DNA of 37,171 nucleotides from Flavobacteriaceae bacterium. Its GTDB lineage: Bacteria; Bacteroidota; Bacteroidia; Flavobacteriales; Flavobacteriaceae. Below, piece after piece: positions 7,510 through 18,077 of this stretch (positions are counted from its first letter, which is position 1; every line of letters starts with the position of its first letter). The position numbers and the translations under genes were made by a program. The notes beneath the pieces are model-generated. The model searched no databases, was not told the origin of the DNA, and saw only the letters and a program-made list of their open reading frames with translations. Location of the stretch: assembly GCA_023260435.1 (NCBI GenBank), contig JALQVG010000024.1, forward strand, positions 1-37,171. The letters run 5' to 3'.

Positions 7510-10500
7510 GTGCTGGCTTTTGCCATGGTATTTCTATTAGTTTTTGCCCTGTTTTTTTCAATTCCACAAGTGCAAACGTATGCGGCACAGTGGTTGACCA
7601 AAAAGTTAGAGGAACAGTACGGAATCAGTATTTCTCTCGCTCATGTCAGGTTAAGACCGATTCAAGGCGCTTTCGATGCCCGCGATATTGTGTTGTTTGA
7701 TCGCGCAAAGGATACCCTTTTTTATGCTCATAATTTGTCGGTCTCTGGAATTGACTTGAATGGGTTGACCCATGGCCAAACCAGGCTTGGCTACGTTTCT
7801 TTGGAAAAATTCTTTCTGGACATCCAATATCATCCTGGTGATTCATTGCATTCCCTAAATCGTTTCTTGGCAGAACTACCTCAATCAACAGACACCACGG
7901 AAACAGCTTTTTTTGGGGCTGTCGTGTCCTTAAATCAGGGTCAAGTGCGGGTAGGAGATAACCGTCCTTCGAATGCCCTTAAATCTGCGCCCCTGATCGT
8001 GGATATTGAATCACTACAGGCGGCTCAACTGACCATGGAATCAGGAGTGTTTAACGCAGAGATCCAATCCTTATCAGCGGATTTTAGCCCTTGGACATCC
8101 CTAAGATCCCTAAGCGGTCAATTGACCATAGATCAAGACAGAATAGCCCTTAACCAGCTATTGTTGCGCACACCTAAATCTAATTTTCAAGGGAATGTAT
8201 CTCTATTTGATCCCAAATCATCCTCAGAGGCATATATCCAAAGAGCTATATGGCATGTTGATGCCCAGTCACTTAATTTGGATACGGATGAGCTCAATGT
8301 TTGGGCTGACTATTTTGGAGCAAAACAAACCATTTCAGGTAAGTTTACTTTAGATGGCTCACTAAATGATTTGGCCATTGAATTGGATTATTTAAATTCT
8401 GGGGAAACGGGTTTACGGGGGAATATTCAACTTAAGGAGCTGTTTTTTGGGCAGTCGCCAGGAGTGTTGGATGCCCAAATTACGAACCTAGAAACTACGA
8501 TACCGTCACTCAAACAGCTCTTTCCTCGTTGGATTCCCGAAAAATCACCTGAATCATTGGATCGTTTTGGGGCTATATCAACCCGGGGTAGTGTACACTG
8601 GCAAGGATCATTGCTCAATACCAAAATGAATGCCTCCACTGAGTTGGGGGCGTTTTATACCGACGTAACCATCAAGGGGGTTGATCGATTAAAAACAGCT
8701 GAGTACAGCGGGTATTTGTCCTTGATCGAATTTGATCTTGGTGCGTACGCATTGGGCAATACAAGCTTTCAAAAAACAACGGCAGATGCCCAGATTGGTG
8801 GGACCGGATTTAGTTGGGGTACACTCAATACATTTGCGGAAGGATTAATCTATGAGACGACCTTAAATGGCTATACTTATCGCGATATTGAACTCTCAGG
8901 GCAGTTTAAAAATCAGCGTTTTGAAGGGCTGATGTCGGTGATGGATCCCAATTGTAGCTTCACCTTTAGTGGATTGGCTGATTTGGGTGGTGCGCGCAAC
9001 CAATTTGATTTTGAAGCGGATGTGACCTATGCAGACCTGTTTCAAATGAACCTGGTGAAGGATACCACCGCACAATTAAGCGGCAAGGTAGTGTTTGATT
9101 TACAGGGTAATGATATCGATGATGTGGCGGGAACGATTTCATTCAATCAAACTAGATACAAAAATTCGATTGACACCTTCACGTTTGAAAACTTTGAGGT
9201 AGTTGCACAAAGAGACTCTACAGACCAAAGATCGTTATCGATTAATTCGCCAGATATTGTTACTGGTCAGATAAAAGGAAAGTTCAAACTCAAGGAATTT
9301 ACGGAGGTTGTCCGAAACGCGGTAGGGGGGATCTATGATAATTTTGTTCCACTTAAGGTAACTCCAGGCCAAAAATTCGACTTTAGGTTTAAGCTATACA
9401 ATACATTGATTGAAGCTTTTTTACCCGATTTTTCGCTCGGTCAAAACACGGAACTCAGCGGGCGTATTGATACGGATCAATCGGTGTTTAAATTGGATAT
9501 TCAGGCGCCAAGAATGAGAATGTGGACTTATTCATTGGATAGTGTGTTGTTAAAGGTAGATACGAAAAACCCCTTGTTCAAGTCCTATTTGTCTGTGGCT
9601 TCCCTGGCTAAGTCAGGTGGTTTATATCCGATCAAACAATTGGAAATGATCAACAACACCCGAAAGGATACTTTGTTTTTCAGGACGGAGTTTTTTGGAG
9701 GAGCCAATATGGAAGATAAGTACGCAATCGATTTTTTTCATACGTTCCTCAAAGGCAATACATCCGTTTTGGGTGTCAAGAACCTCAAGGCCCAGGTCCG
9801 CGATATGGATTGGACGTTGGGCTCAACCATACCCACGAGCCATCAGGCTCGGATAGATCATGATTTTTCGTCGATCATCCTAAGTCCTACATCGGTGGTC
9901 TCTGGGGATGGTGGGGTCATTCAAGCTACAGGAAGTTGGTTAAATAGCCAAATCGAGGACTTGAATTTTTCTTTGGACCATGTACCTCTGCGTTACATCA
10001 CGCCACCTGTTGAAAACTTACAATTGGATGGCATGGCAGATGGCTATGTGAAGATTCAGCGAAAAGACAATCGCGCTTTTCCCTCAGCTTCACTAAACAT
10101 AAAAGACTTTTCCGTCAACCAAACTGTTTTTGGTCCCCTTAATGCCGATATCGTGGGCAATGAAGATCTGTCTGAGCTTTTGGTCAATGGTCATATCGGT
10201 GACCAACAATCAGAACAATTGCGTATTCTGGGCAAGGTGCTTTATCAGTCAGATTCTACATCGTTGAATTTATTGGCCAGTTTTAACGGTTTTGATGTAG
10301 CCCCATTTAGCCCTCTAGGTCAGGATATTATTCACCGCATCAAGGGCCGAATTTTTGGTAATGCTCGGATTACAGGATTGCTGAAACAGCCGCAAATTGA
10401 CGGTTCGCTTTCTTGGAGTCAGGGTGGATTGGGGATTCCTTATTTAGGGGTATTTTACGATTTTGCCCCTAGTGAAACCTTGCTCCTTAGAGGTCAAGAG

Positions 10501-11856
10501 TTTGTTTTTCAGGATTTTAGCCTCATCGATCCGATGTATAAAACCAAAGCTATACTGCGGGGTGAGATCAAACATAAAGCGTTTACTGATTGGCAACTCA
10601 ACCTATTTGTCGAGACGCCAAACAACCGATTTTTATTGCTAAATACCCAGCAAGAACCCGATCAATTGTATTACGGATTGGGTTTTTTACAAGGATCCGG
10701 TCGTATTTGGGGGCCTACCGAGAAATTGTCTATTTCCCTCAAAGGGTCAACTGGAGAGCAAACATCGATTAAAATCCCAGTTTCTGATGTTGTCTATACC
10801 GGCTCTTACGATTTTATCACCTTTCAAGAACGCAATGACCTGGTTCAGGTGAACAAGTTGGGTGTGGACAAATCCTACCAGGGATTGCAACTGGATTTTG
10901 ATTTTGACATTACGCCTGATGCTGAAATTGAAGTAGTGATCGATCCGCAAACGGGTAGTTCATTAAAAGGTAGGGGGGTAGGAAACATACTCATGGATAT
11001 CAACACCACAGGTGGATTTAGTATGTTTGGTGATTACCGGGTTAACAGCGGAACCTACAACTATAAATTTGGTGGGTTTATCGATAAAACATTTAAAGTA
11101 AAGCCAGGCGGCACCATCGTTTGGGAAGGGGACCCTATGCAAGCCCAACTCAATGTGGAAGCCGCTTATAATTTATACGCTAATCCAGCTCCCTTGGTGA
11201 GAAATTCTGGATACAGTCAACGAATACCTACCGAAGTTTTGATTCGATTACTGGGCCCTCTACAGCGACCAAATATAGATTTTGATATTGCCTTTCCGGG
11301 GACTAATTCAGTGATTCAATCCGAGCTTAACTACGCACTGCAGGATCCAACCGTTCAAGATAGAAATGCTTTTTTCTTGTTGGCCCAAGGGAGTTTTGTC
11401 AATAATGAGCTAGCGATTACGGAACAAGCAGTTACCGGAAATTTACTTCAATCGGCCTCAGGATTTTTAAGTCAAATGATCAGTGGGGGGAGTGACCGTT
11501 TAAATTTGGGTATTTCTTATGAACAAGGGTATACCGACCGCAATGCCAACATTACCCTAGATAATAGAATCGGTGTGAGTTTATCTACTCAGATATCAGA
11601 TCGCGTATTGTTTAACGGTAGATTAGGGGTGCCGGTAGGAGGTCGGGTTGCCGATCCATCTCTAGCCGGTGATGCCGAAGTACAGTTTTTGCTCAACGAA
11701 TCGGGTAGTTTAAGTGCTAAGATGTTTAATCGAGAAAATCAATTTCAACAACTATTTGCGTTACGTCAGGGATATACCCAAGGTATCGGACTTTCTTATC
11801 AGGTTTCTTTTGACAATTGGCGGGTGTTGATGAATCAGATTTTTGGGCACAAATAG
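7510..11856 (+). CDS. tamB: Translocation/assembly module protein TamB (DUF490)
   Basis: This very large AsmA-like protein (1448 residues from GTG 7510) is expected to span the periplasm as a beta-groove that carries phospholipids or helps outer-membrane assembly. It has one N-terminal membrane anchor (residues about 2-20, AFAMVFLLVFALFF), a long run of short beta strands with no other membrane segment, and a C-terminal DUF490 region (about 1080-1448) that includes GDYRVNSGTYNYKFGG, KPGGTIVWEGDPM and FLLAQGSF. The start is uncertain: the frame is open back to 7474 and encodes a basic stretch containing KKW just before GTG 7510, but no ATG, GTG or TTG lies there. It is divergent from tsaD, an arrangement I recall as common in Bacteroidota. 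Confidence 0.9.
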   Translation: MLAFAMVFLLVFALFFSIPQVQTYAAQWLTKKLEEQYGISISLAHVRLRPIQGAFDARDIVLFDRAKDTLFYAHNLSVSGIDLNGLTHGQTRLGYVSLEKFFLDIQYHPGDSLHSLNRFLAELPQSTDTTETAFFGAVVSLNQGQVRVGDNRPSNALKSAPLIVDIESLQAAQLTMESGVFNAEIQSLSADFSPWTSLRSLSGQLTIDQDRIALNQLLLRTPKSNFQGNVSLFDPKSSSEAYIQRAIWHVDAQSLNLDTDELNVWADYFGAKQTISGKFTLDGSLNDLAIELDYLNSGETGLRGNIQLKELFFGQSPGVLDAQITNLETTIPSLKQLFPRWIPEKSPESLDRFGAISTRGSVHWQGSLLNTKMNASTELGAFYTDVTIKGVDRLKTAEYSGYLSLIEFDLGAYALGNTSFQKTTADAQIGGTGFSWGTLNTFAEGLIYETTLNGYTYRDIELSGQFKNQRFEGLMSVMDPNCSFTFSGLADLGGARNQFDFEADVTYADLFQMNLVKDTTAQLSGKVVFDLQGNDIDDVAGTISFNQTRYKNSIDTFTFENFEVVAQRDSTDQRSLSINSPDIVTGQIKGKFKLKEFTEVVRNAVGGIYDNFVPLKVTPGQKFDFRFKLYNTLIEAFLPDFSLGQNTELSGRIDTDQSVFKLDIQAPRMRMWTYSLDSVLLKVDTKNPLFKSYLSVASLAKSGGLYPIKQLEMINNTRKDTLFFRTEFFGGANMEDKYAIDFFHTFLKGNTSVLGVKNLKAQVRDMDWTLGSTIPTSHQARIDHDFSSIILSPTSVVSGDGGVIQATGSWLNSQIEDLNFSLDHVPLRYITPPVENLQLDGMADGYVKIQRKDNRAFPSASLNIKDFSVNQTVFGPLNADIVGNEDLSELLVNGHIGDQQSEQLRILGKVLYQSDSTSLNLLASFNGFDVAPFSPLGQDIIHRIKGRIFGNARITGLLKQPQIDGSLSWSQGGLGIPYLGVFYDFAPSETLLLRGQEFVFQDFSLIDPMYKTKAILRGEIKHKAFTDWQLNLFVETPNNRFLLLNTQQEPDQLYYGLGFLQGSGRIWGPTEKLSISLKGSTGEQTSIKIPVSDVVYTGSYDFITFQERNDLVQVNKLGVDKSYQGLQLDFDFDITPDAEIEVVIDPQTGSSLKGRGVGNILMDINTTGGFSMFGDYRVNSGTYNYKFGGFIDKTFKVKPGGTIVWEGDPMQAQLNVEAAYNLYANPAPLVRNSGYSQRIPTEVLIRLLGPLQRPNIDFDIAFPGTNSVIQSELNYALQDPTVQDRNAFFLLAQGSFVNNELAITEQAVTGNLLQSASGFLSQMISGGSDRLNLGISYEQGYTDRNANITLDNRIGVSLSTQISDRVLFNGRLGVPVGGRVADPSLAGDAEVQFLLNESGSLSAKMFNRENQFQQLFALRQGYTQGIGLSYQVSFDNWRVLMNQIFGHK

Positions 11857-11916
11857 TATATTTTATGCAATCGCTTTTTTGATTTATTGTTAAATATTTT
11901 CCTTTTTTCTTCAGGA

Positions 11917-11947
11917 TTTGTGGATATGTACAATTAATCTATACTCG
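11917..11947 (+). promoter_or_regulatory. Possible promoter of pfkA-gap
   Basis: TTTG (11917-11920) is followed after 19 nt by TATACTCG (11940-11947). The spacing is right, but the second box differs from TAnnTTTG at two of six fixed positions. It would leave a leader of about 45 nt. It lies in the AT-rich 141-bp gap between tamB and pfkA, in which I see no clear terminator. Confidence 0.35.
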
Positions 11948-11997
11948 ATTCATTGAAATAGAAATAAATTGATATTTTTACGAACTTTAAATTTTTT

Positions 11998-14000
<2,003 letters not shown>

Positions 14001-14026
14001 CTATACCAAAATCATTTAGGCTTTGA

Positions 14027-14062
14027 GAACACCCTGTGTACAGGGTGTTCTATGGCTTTTTT
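14027..14062 (+). terminator. Terminator after pfkA-gap
   Basis: A perfect 10-bp stem, GAACACCCTG/CAGGGTGTTC (14027-14036 and 14041-14050), has a TGTA tetraloop. Six T follow at 14057-14062, after a 6-nt gap. The gap makes it less than ideal as an intrinsic terminator, but the stem is by far the strongest structure nearby. Confidence 0.7.
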
Positions 14063-14073
14063 AACCGACGATT

Positions 14074-14925
14074 ATGATTTTAATTGCAGACAGCGGGGCG
14101 ACTAAATCCGATTGGATTGCCTTGGACAAGAATGGAGATAAACTCTTTTTAACCCAAACCTTAGGATTGAGTCCTGAGGTATTGACAAAAGAAGTGATCC
14201 AAGATCGATTGGCCAATAATTTTGAACTCTCCAAAAATAGCCGCCAAGTAAAACAATTGTTTTTTTACGGAGCTGGCTGTGGGACAGCTAGAATGAAAAC
14301 CTTTTTAGGAGATATTTTTCAGTCCTTTTTTCCCAATGCCCAGATCAATGTAAAAGAGGATACCTATGCAGCCATCCACGCAACCACCAATTTAGAAGAA
14401 CAAGCCATTGTTTGTATTTTAGGTACTGGATCTAACTGCAGTTATTACGATGGACATCAAGTATTCCAGAAAGTGGCGTCATTGGGGTATATCATGATGG
14501 ATGACGGAAGTGGAAATTATTTTGGTCGCAAACTGATTCGCGATTATTACTTCCACAAAATGCCACAGGATTTGGGGATTCGCTTTGCCAAAGAGTACAA
14601 CCTAGAAGCGGACAACATCAAAGATAACTTGTATAAACAGCCTAATCCGAATACTTATTTGGCCACATTTGCCCGTTTTATTGTGGAAAACAAAGAGCAT
14701 TCGTATTGCAAAGGAGTGATTGAAAAAGGACTTCAGCAGTTTATCAACAACTATATCATGCAGTTTGAACTGGCCACCAAGGTTAAAGTTAATTTTGTAG
14801 GCAGTATTGCCTACTATTTGCAGGATGAACTCAGGGCTGCCCTCGAACGCAATGACCTAAGGGCTGGAGTAATCGTGCAAAGACCTATTGATGGTCTAGT
14901 CGATTTTCACAAAAAAACCATCTAA
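14074..14925 (+). CDS. BadF/BadG-family ATPase, N-acetylglucosamine kinase-like
   Basis: The 283-residue ASKHA-fold kinase has the phosphate-1 motif IADSGATKSDW at its N-terminus, GTGSNCSYYDG as the phosphate-2 region, and DDGSGNYFGRKLI. This matches the BadF/BadG/BcrA/BcrD family, whose short members include GlcNAc kinases. Phosphorylating GlcNAc released from the cell wall is the likely role, but the substrate cannot be read from sequence. It starts 11 bp after the gap terminator. The GH3 hexosaminidase and amidase nearby would supply such a sugar, which supports a cell-wall recycling role (inference). Confidence 0.75.
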   Translation: MILIADSGATKSDWIALDKNGDKLFLTQTLGLSPEVLTKEVIQDRLANNFELSKNSRQVKQLFFYGAGCGTARMKTFLGDIFQSFFPNAQINVKEDTYAAIHATTNLEEQAIVCILGTGSNCSYYDGHQVFQKVASLGYIMMDDGSGNYFGRKLIRDYYFHKMPQDLGIRFAKEYNLEADNIKDNLYKQPNPNTYLATFARFIVENKEHSYCKGVIEKGLQQFINNYIMQFELATKVKVNFVGSIAYYLQDELRAALERNDLRAGVIVQRPIDGLVDFHKKTI

Positions 14926-14929
14926 GCGT

Positions 14930-15316
14930 TTAGGCGTTTAAAAACGCAATCGCAGAAATTTCTACGCGCACCCCTTTGGGAAGCCCAGCAACAGCTACGG
15001 TTTCTCTAGCGGGTGCGCTTTTTTCTGGGATGTATGAGCCATATATGTTGTTCACAGCCGCAAAATCAGCCATGTCGGTCAAAAAAATACTCACCTTAAC
15101 TACGTTTTCCCAATCACCTCCTGCCTGGGACAAAATGGCTGACAAGTTTTTCATCACTTGAGTCGTTTCCTCTTCAATACTTCCTGTGATCAATTCTCCT
15201 GTAGATGGATCTAAGGGAATTTGACCAGAAATAAATAATTGTTGCCCTACTTGAACAGCTTGACTGTATGGTCCAATAGGGGCAGGGGCTTCTGGGGTAA
15301 GTATCACTTTTTTCAT
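14930..15316 (-). CDS. ridA: RidA-family reactive enamine/imine deaminase
   Basis: RidA hydrolyses reactive 2-aminoacrylate-type enamines made by PLP enzymes. The 128 residues match the family. N-terminal APAPIGPYSQA, FISGQIPLDP and the catalytic Arg104 in APARETV are seen, followed by LPKGVRVEISAIA. It is the second gene after lptD, with one base between the lptD stop and its ATG, and converges on the BadF gene with 4 bp between stops. The link to lptD is positional; no functional tie is known to me. Confidence 0.93.
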   Translation of the reverse strand: MKKVILTPEAPAPIGPYSQAVQVGQQLFISGQIPLDPSTGELITGSIEEETTQVMKNLSAILSQAGGDWENVVKVSIFLTDMADFAAVNNIYGSYIPEKSAPARETVAVAGLPKGVRVEISAIAFLNA

Positions 15317-15317
15317 C

Positions 15318-17972
15318 TTATCTCTGGTTTCTTTTTTCCCATTTCAAGTCGCTTAACATGGAGCTTTTGATACCGATAAAAAAGTACCATCGCTCATAAG
15401 CGCCAAAAGGTGTCCAATCAAAATTAAGTCTAAAATCGTTTAAGTCGCGATCTATTCGGATTTGGGTGAGGGTAAACCCTTGATTTTTAAAATCATAACC
15501 CGAGGAAACGCCCATGCCCCATTTTGGGGTTAACTGAATGTCCCCCGAAAACATTAAGGAGTTGTTTGAAAATTCACTTTGTCTTTGCTCATTGGCATAG
15601 GTGACCGCATAGGCTAAATTAAAATTCCACTGTATGTCAGTTGCGTAGACTGGATTTTTGATTTCCGATGGTTTTTTTGGCTTGTTGTATCCCGTTTCAT
15701 AGGGGTTTGAATTTCGCCCGAAAAGCCCGTCAGTTCTGCCTTGCGAAGTTTCTGCATAAAACAAATCCCCCTGACTCTCTTGAGAATCCTCCGATGAATC
15801 TGTTTGTTTTTTATCCTTTTTAAACATGTCGCTATTGATGGAATAACTCAGGTTGGCACTAGCCCTAGTCAGACGCATCAACACACCGTTTTGTTGCGCT
15901 ACCAGGGTGTTTATTCTTCTTCCTTGTGCATCGATGTCATAAGGATCTAAATTCCCATTGATATTTAATTTTAGTTGATTGTCAAACAGACTGGTTCCAC
16001 CCGTGAACCTAAATGGGTTTAACCTAAGCGAGTCAGCTTGAAAATTATAACTCGAGGATATGGTTAGGTTTTCGATGATTTTAACTTTGCGAGGCTCTGT
16101 ACGGGTACTGTCTTTGGACCTCACTTTTGCTTCAAGGGCATTCTGTAGTGAAAAACCTAGGCTTTGACTGCTGTTTAACCCTGGAGCCCCATATAAGGTA
16201 CCTTCAAAACGAGAATAAGGAACCATAGTTCCGTCTGTGTCCAAATACTCATCGTAGTACTGATCGTAGGCTGGGGTGTATCCAATACTTGCCGAGGGGC
16301 GCATCACGTGTCGCAACGCCTGAATTCGTTTTCCCTCTTTGCGCACAAAAGTTCCGTATAGGGTGGTCCCAATGCTGGCACTTAAATTGTATTGGCTAAA
16401 TCGATCAAAGCCTTGAAGGGTATCCAAAACGATCCTGTCTCCCACCATACTTCGGGCAAATGTCTGGGTGACCCAATTGTCTTCAAAGTTTCCCCCAAGA
16501 GATACACTAAAGTGTTTGGCCACTTTAAAATTGGTGTTGAACGGTATGCTGTGTTTCATTCCCATACGGCTGTCCTCAAACATTCTGGGTGTCAAGAACA
16601 AGGAATCGGTTGTTCGAATTCTGTTTTCTCCTCGAACGCTGTACTGGAGATTGATGTTTTGAAAAATACCTTTTTTTGAGGCACCCCTAGCGACAAATGG
16701 ATAGATTCGCTCCATGCTGGCTTGTAGGGTAGGGAGGGTAAGGTTGACTTCTTGAGTATTGGTGTTCTGGTTATGAGACGCCGTTAAACTCATGTTAACA
16801 GAAGGATACTCAGGAAAGGTTTTATTGAAGTTAATCGATGAAGAAAGGTTGTTGTTTTGGGTGTTGGGTAGGTTCATCTGGTTTAACGAATTCCTGAAGT
16901 ACTGACTGCTCCCCAAGTTTACCGATGCAGAGAACCGGGCTGTTGGATGCGCCTTTCCGTCCTGGCTATGTGACAATTGCAAGTTATAAATAGTATTGCG
17001 GGCATAGTCACTGAACCCCTTTTGGGAATTGACTAGATTCTCGTACCTGAAATTAAAGTTTCCGTTGTATTTGTATTTTTTGGTGTACACAGACTGGGCT
17101 CTAAAACCATAACTGCCATTGGAATACAAGTCGCCCGTTAAATTGAGGTCTACATAATCACTGATGGGAATGTAATACCCTCCATTTTGTAAAAAATAAC
17201 CCCTTCTAGGGTCGTTGCCAAAGGTAGGCATCATCAATCCAGCGGTTCTTCCTGTTGTGAGTGGGAAATAGGCAAATGGTAAGGCTACAGGCGTAGGTAC
17301 ATCTGCGATGTACAGGTTGCTAAAACCAGCGACCATCTTTTTTTGGGGCACAAACTTTGCACGGTTGATCCTGATGTAATAATCAGGGTCCTCTGGGGTC
17401 ATCGAGGAGGTGAGTATCACATCTTTGAGAAAAAAGACTGAGTCGTTTTCCTTCTTGGTATATTTAGCTTTGACATTCATGTTTTCAGACCTCATTCCAC
17501 CTCCGGCATTTTGTTGTGTTCTGGAATTCCAGATTAAGGCCTTTTGGGTATCGATATTAAATCGGATAGAGTCTGGTGCCACAGAGTTACTTCCTTGCTT
17601 AAAATCGGGGGTTTGCGTTAGTATCCCCTCTTTATTTCTTAACCGTCCAGCATACACCTCATTTTTTAAATAATCCAGAATGATGACTCCAGATTTTAGT
17701 TCCATGTCTTGGTAATAGAGCTCTGCTTGGTTATAAAGGTATATCCGGTTTTCAGACTGCTTTAGAATGATAGAGTCTTTAGCTGTGTACCTTATTTTTG
17801 ATAGGATGTTACTCTTTTTTCCACCGGTTTTTGTCTGGGTAGTATCTTTGGTTACCCCAGGTGGTTGGTCTGTTATTTTGGAAGAATCAGCGGATAATTC
17901 TTGGGCATGCGTGAGGTGGCTCAAGAATAAAAACGCTGTCCCATAAAGAAGACGAAGAAAGTTTGTTTGCAC
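15318..17972 (-). CDS. lptD: LPS-assembly outer-membrane protein LptD (Bacteroidota type)
   Basis: The 884-residue protein would insert LPS into the outer leaflet of the outer membrane, with the LptE lipoprotein (not in this window). A signal peptide (residues 1-23, ending THAQ) precedes a low-complexity linker. A beta-jellyroll OstA/LptA-like region (about 60-210) contains SENRIYLYNQAELYYQDMEL and SGVIILDY. A large beta-barrel rich in aromatic and Asn strands follows, with the conserved start PFAYFPLTTGRTAGLMMPTFG. The start is GTG at 17972: an in-frame TAG lies two codons upstream, and this start gives the full signal peptide. Confidence 0.88.
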   Translation of the reverse strand: MQTNFLRLLYGTAFLFLSHLTHAQELSADSSKITDQPPGVTKDTTQTKTGGKKSNILSKIRYTAKDSIILKQSENRIYLYNQAELYYQDMELKSGVIILDYLKNEVYAGRLRNKEGILTQTPDFKQGSNSVAPDSIRFNIDTQKALIWNSRTQQNAGGGMRSENMNVKAKYTKKENDSVFFLKDVILTSSMTPEDPDYYIRINRAKFVPQKKMVAGFSNLYIADVPTPVALPFAYFPLTTGRTAGLMMPTFGNDPRRGYFLQNGGYYIPISDYVDLNLTGDLYSNGSYGFRAQSVYTKKYKYNGNFNFRYENLVNSQKGFSDYARNTIYNLQLSHSQDGKAHPTARFSASVNLGSSQYFRNSLNQMNLPNTQNNNLSSSINFNKTFPEYPSVNMSLTASHNQNTNTQEVNLTLPTLQASMERIYPFVARGASKKGIFQNINLQYSVRGENRIRTTDSLFLTPRMFEDSRMGMKHSIPFNTNFKVAKHFSVSLGGNFEDNWVTQTFARSMVGDRIVLDTLQGFDRFSQYNLSASIGTTLYGTFVRKEGKRIQALRHVMRPSASIGYTPAYDQYYDEYLDTDGTMVPYSRFEGTLYGAPGLNSSQSLGFSLQNALEAKVRSKDSTRTEPRKVKIIENLTISSSYNFQADSLRLNPFRFTGGTSLFDNQLKLNINGNLDPYDIDAQGRRINTLVAQQNGVLMRLTRASANLSYSINSDMFKKDKKQTDSSEDSQESQGDLFYAETSQGRTDGLFGRNSNPYETGYNKPKKPSEIKNPVYATDIQWNFNLAYAVTYANEQRQSEFSNNSLMFSGDIQLTPKWGMGVSSGYDFKNQGFTLTQIRIDRDLNDFRLNFDWTPFGAYERWYFFIGIKSSMLSDLKWEKRNQR

Positions 17973-17992
17973 TGGCTAATCACCTATTTTTG
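17962..17992 (+). promoter_or_regulatory. Promoter of the amidase-to-bshA operon
   Basis: TTTG (17962-17965), 19 nt, then TATTTTTG (17985-17992) is an exact Bacteroidota promoter. The -33 box lies inside the lptD coding start on the other strand. The expected transcription start near 17999 leaves a leader of about 80 nt before the amidase ATG. Confidence 0.75.
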
Positions 17993-17997
17993 TGTAT

Positions 17998-18047
17998 CCA
18001 AGGGTATTGAATGGCACCAAAATTAAGCATTTTTAAAGAGCCCTTGG
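17998..18047. repeat. Inverted repeat between divergent lptD and amidase promoters
   Basis: CCAAGGG (17998-18004) and CCCTTGG (18041-18047) are perfect 7-bp arms 36 nt apart. The left arm sits on the expected amidase transcription start, and the lptD -7 box lies between the arms. It could be a 5' leader hairpin or an operator shared by both promoters. Confidence 0.4.
18018..18025 (-). promoter_or_regulatory. Possible -7 promoter box of lptD
   Basis: TAATTTTG on the minus strand fits TAnnTTTG and would start transcription near 18011, about 39 nt before the lptD GTG. No matching TTTG is seen at -33. Confidence 0.45.
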
Positions 18048-18077
18048 CCGTTCGTCCACATTAACCGGTATGATTGT

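Noticed and set aside
11857-11997. A riboswitch or small RNA in the tamB-pfkA gap
   Set aside because: The 141 bp are AT-rich without a convincing multi-stem fold or expression platform; only a weak promoter match is visible.
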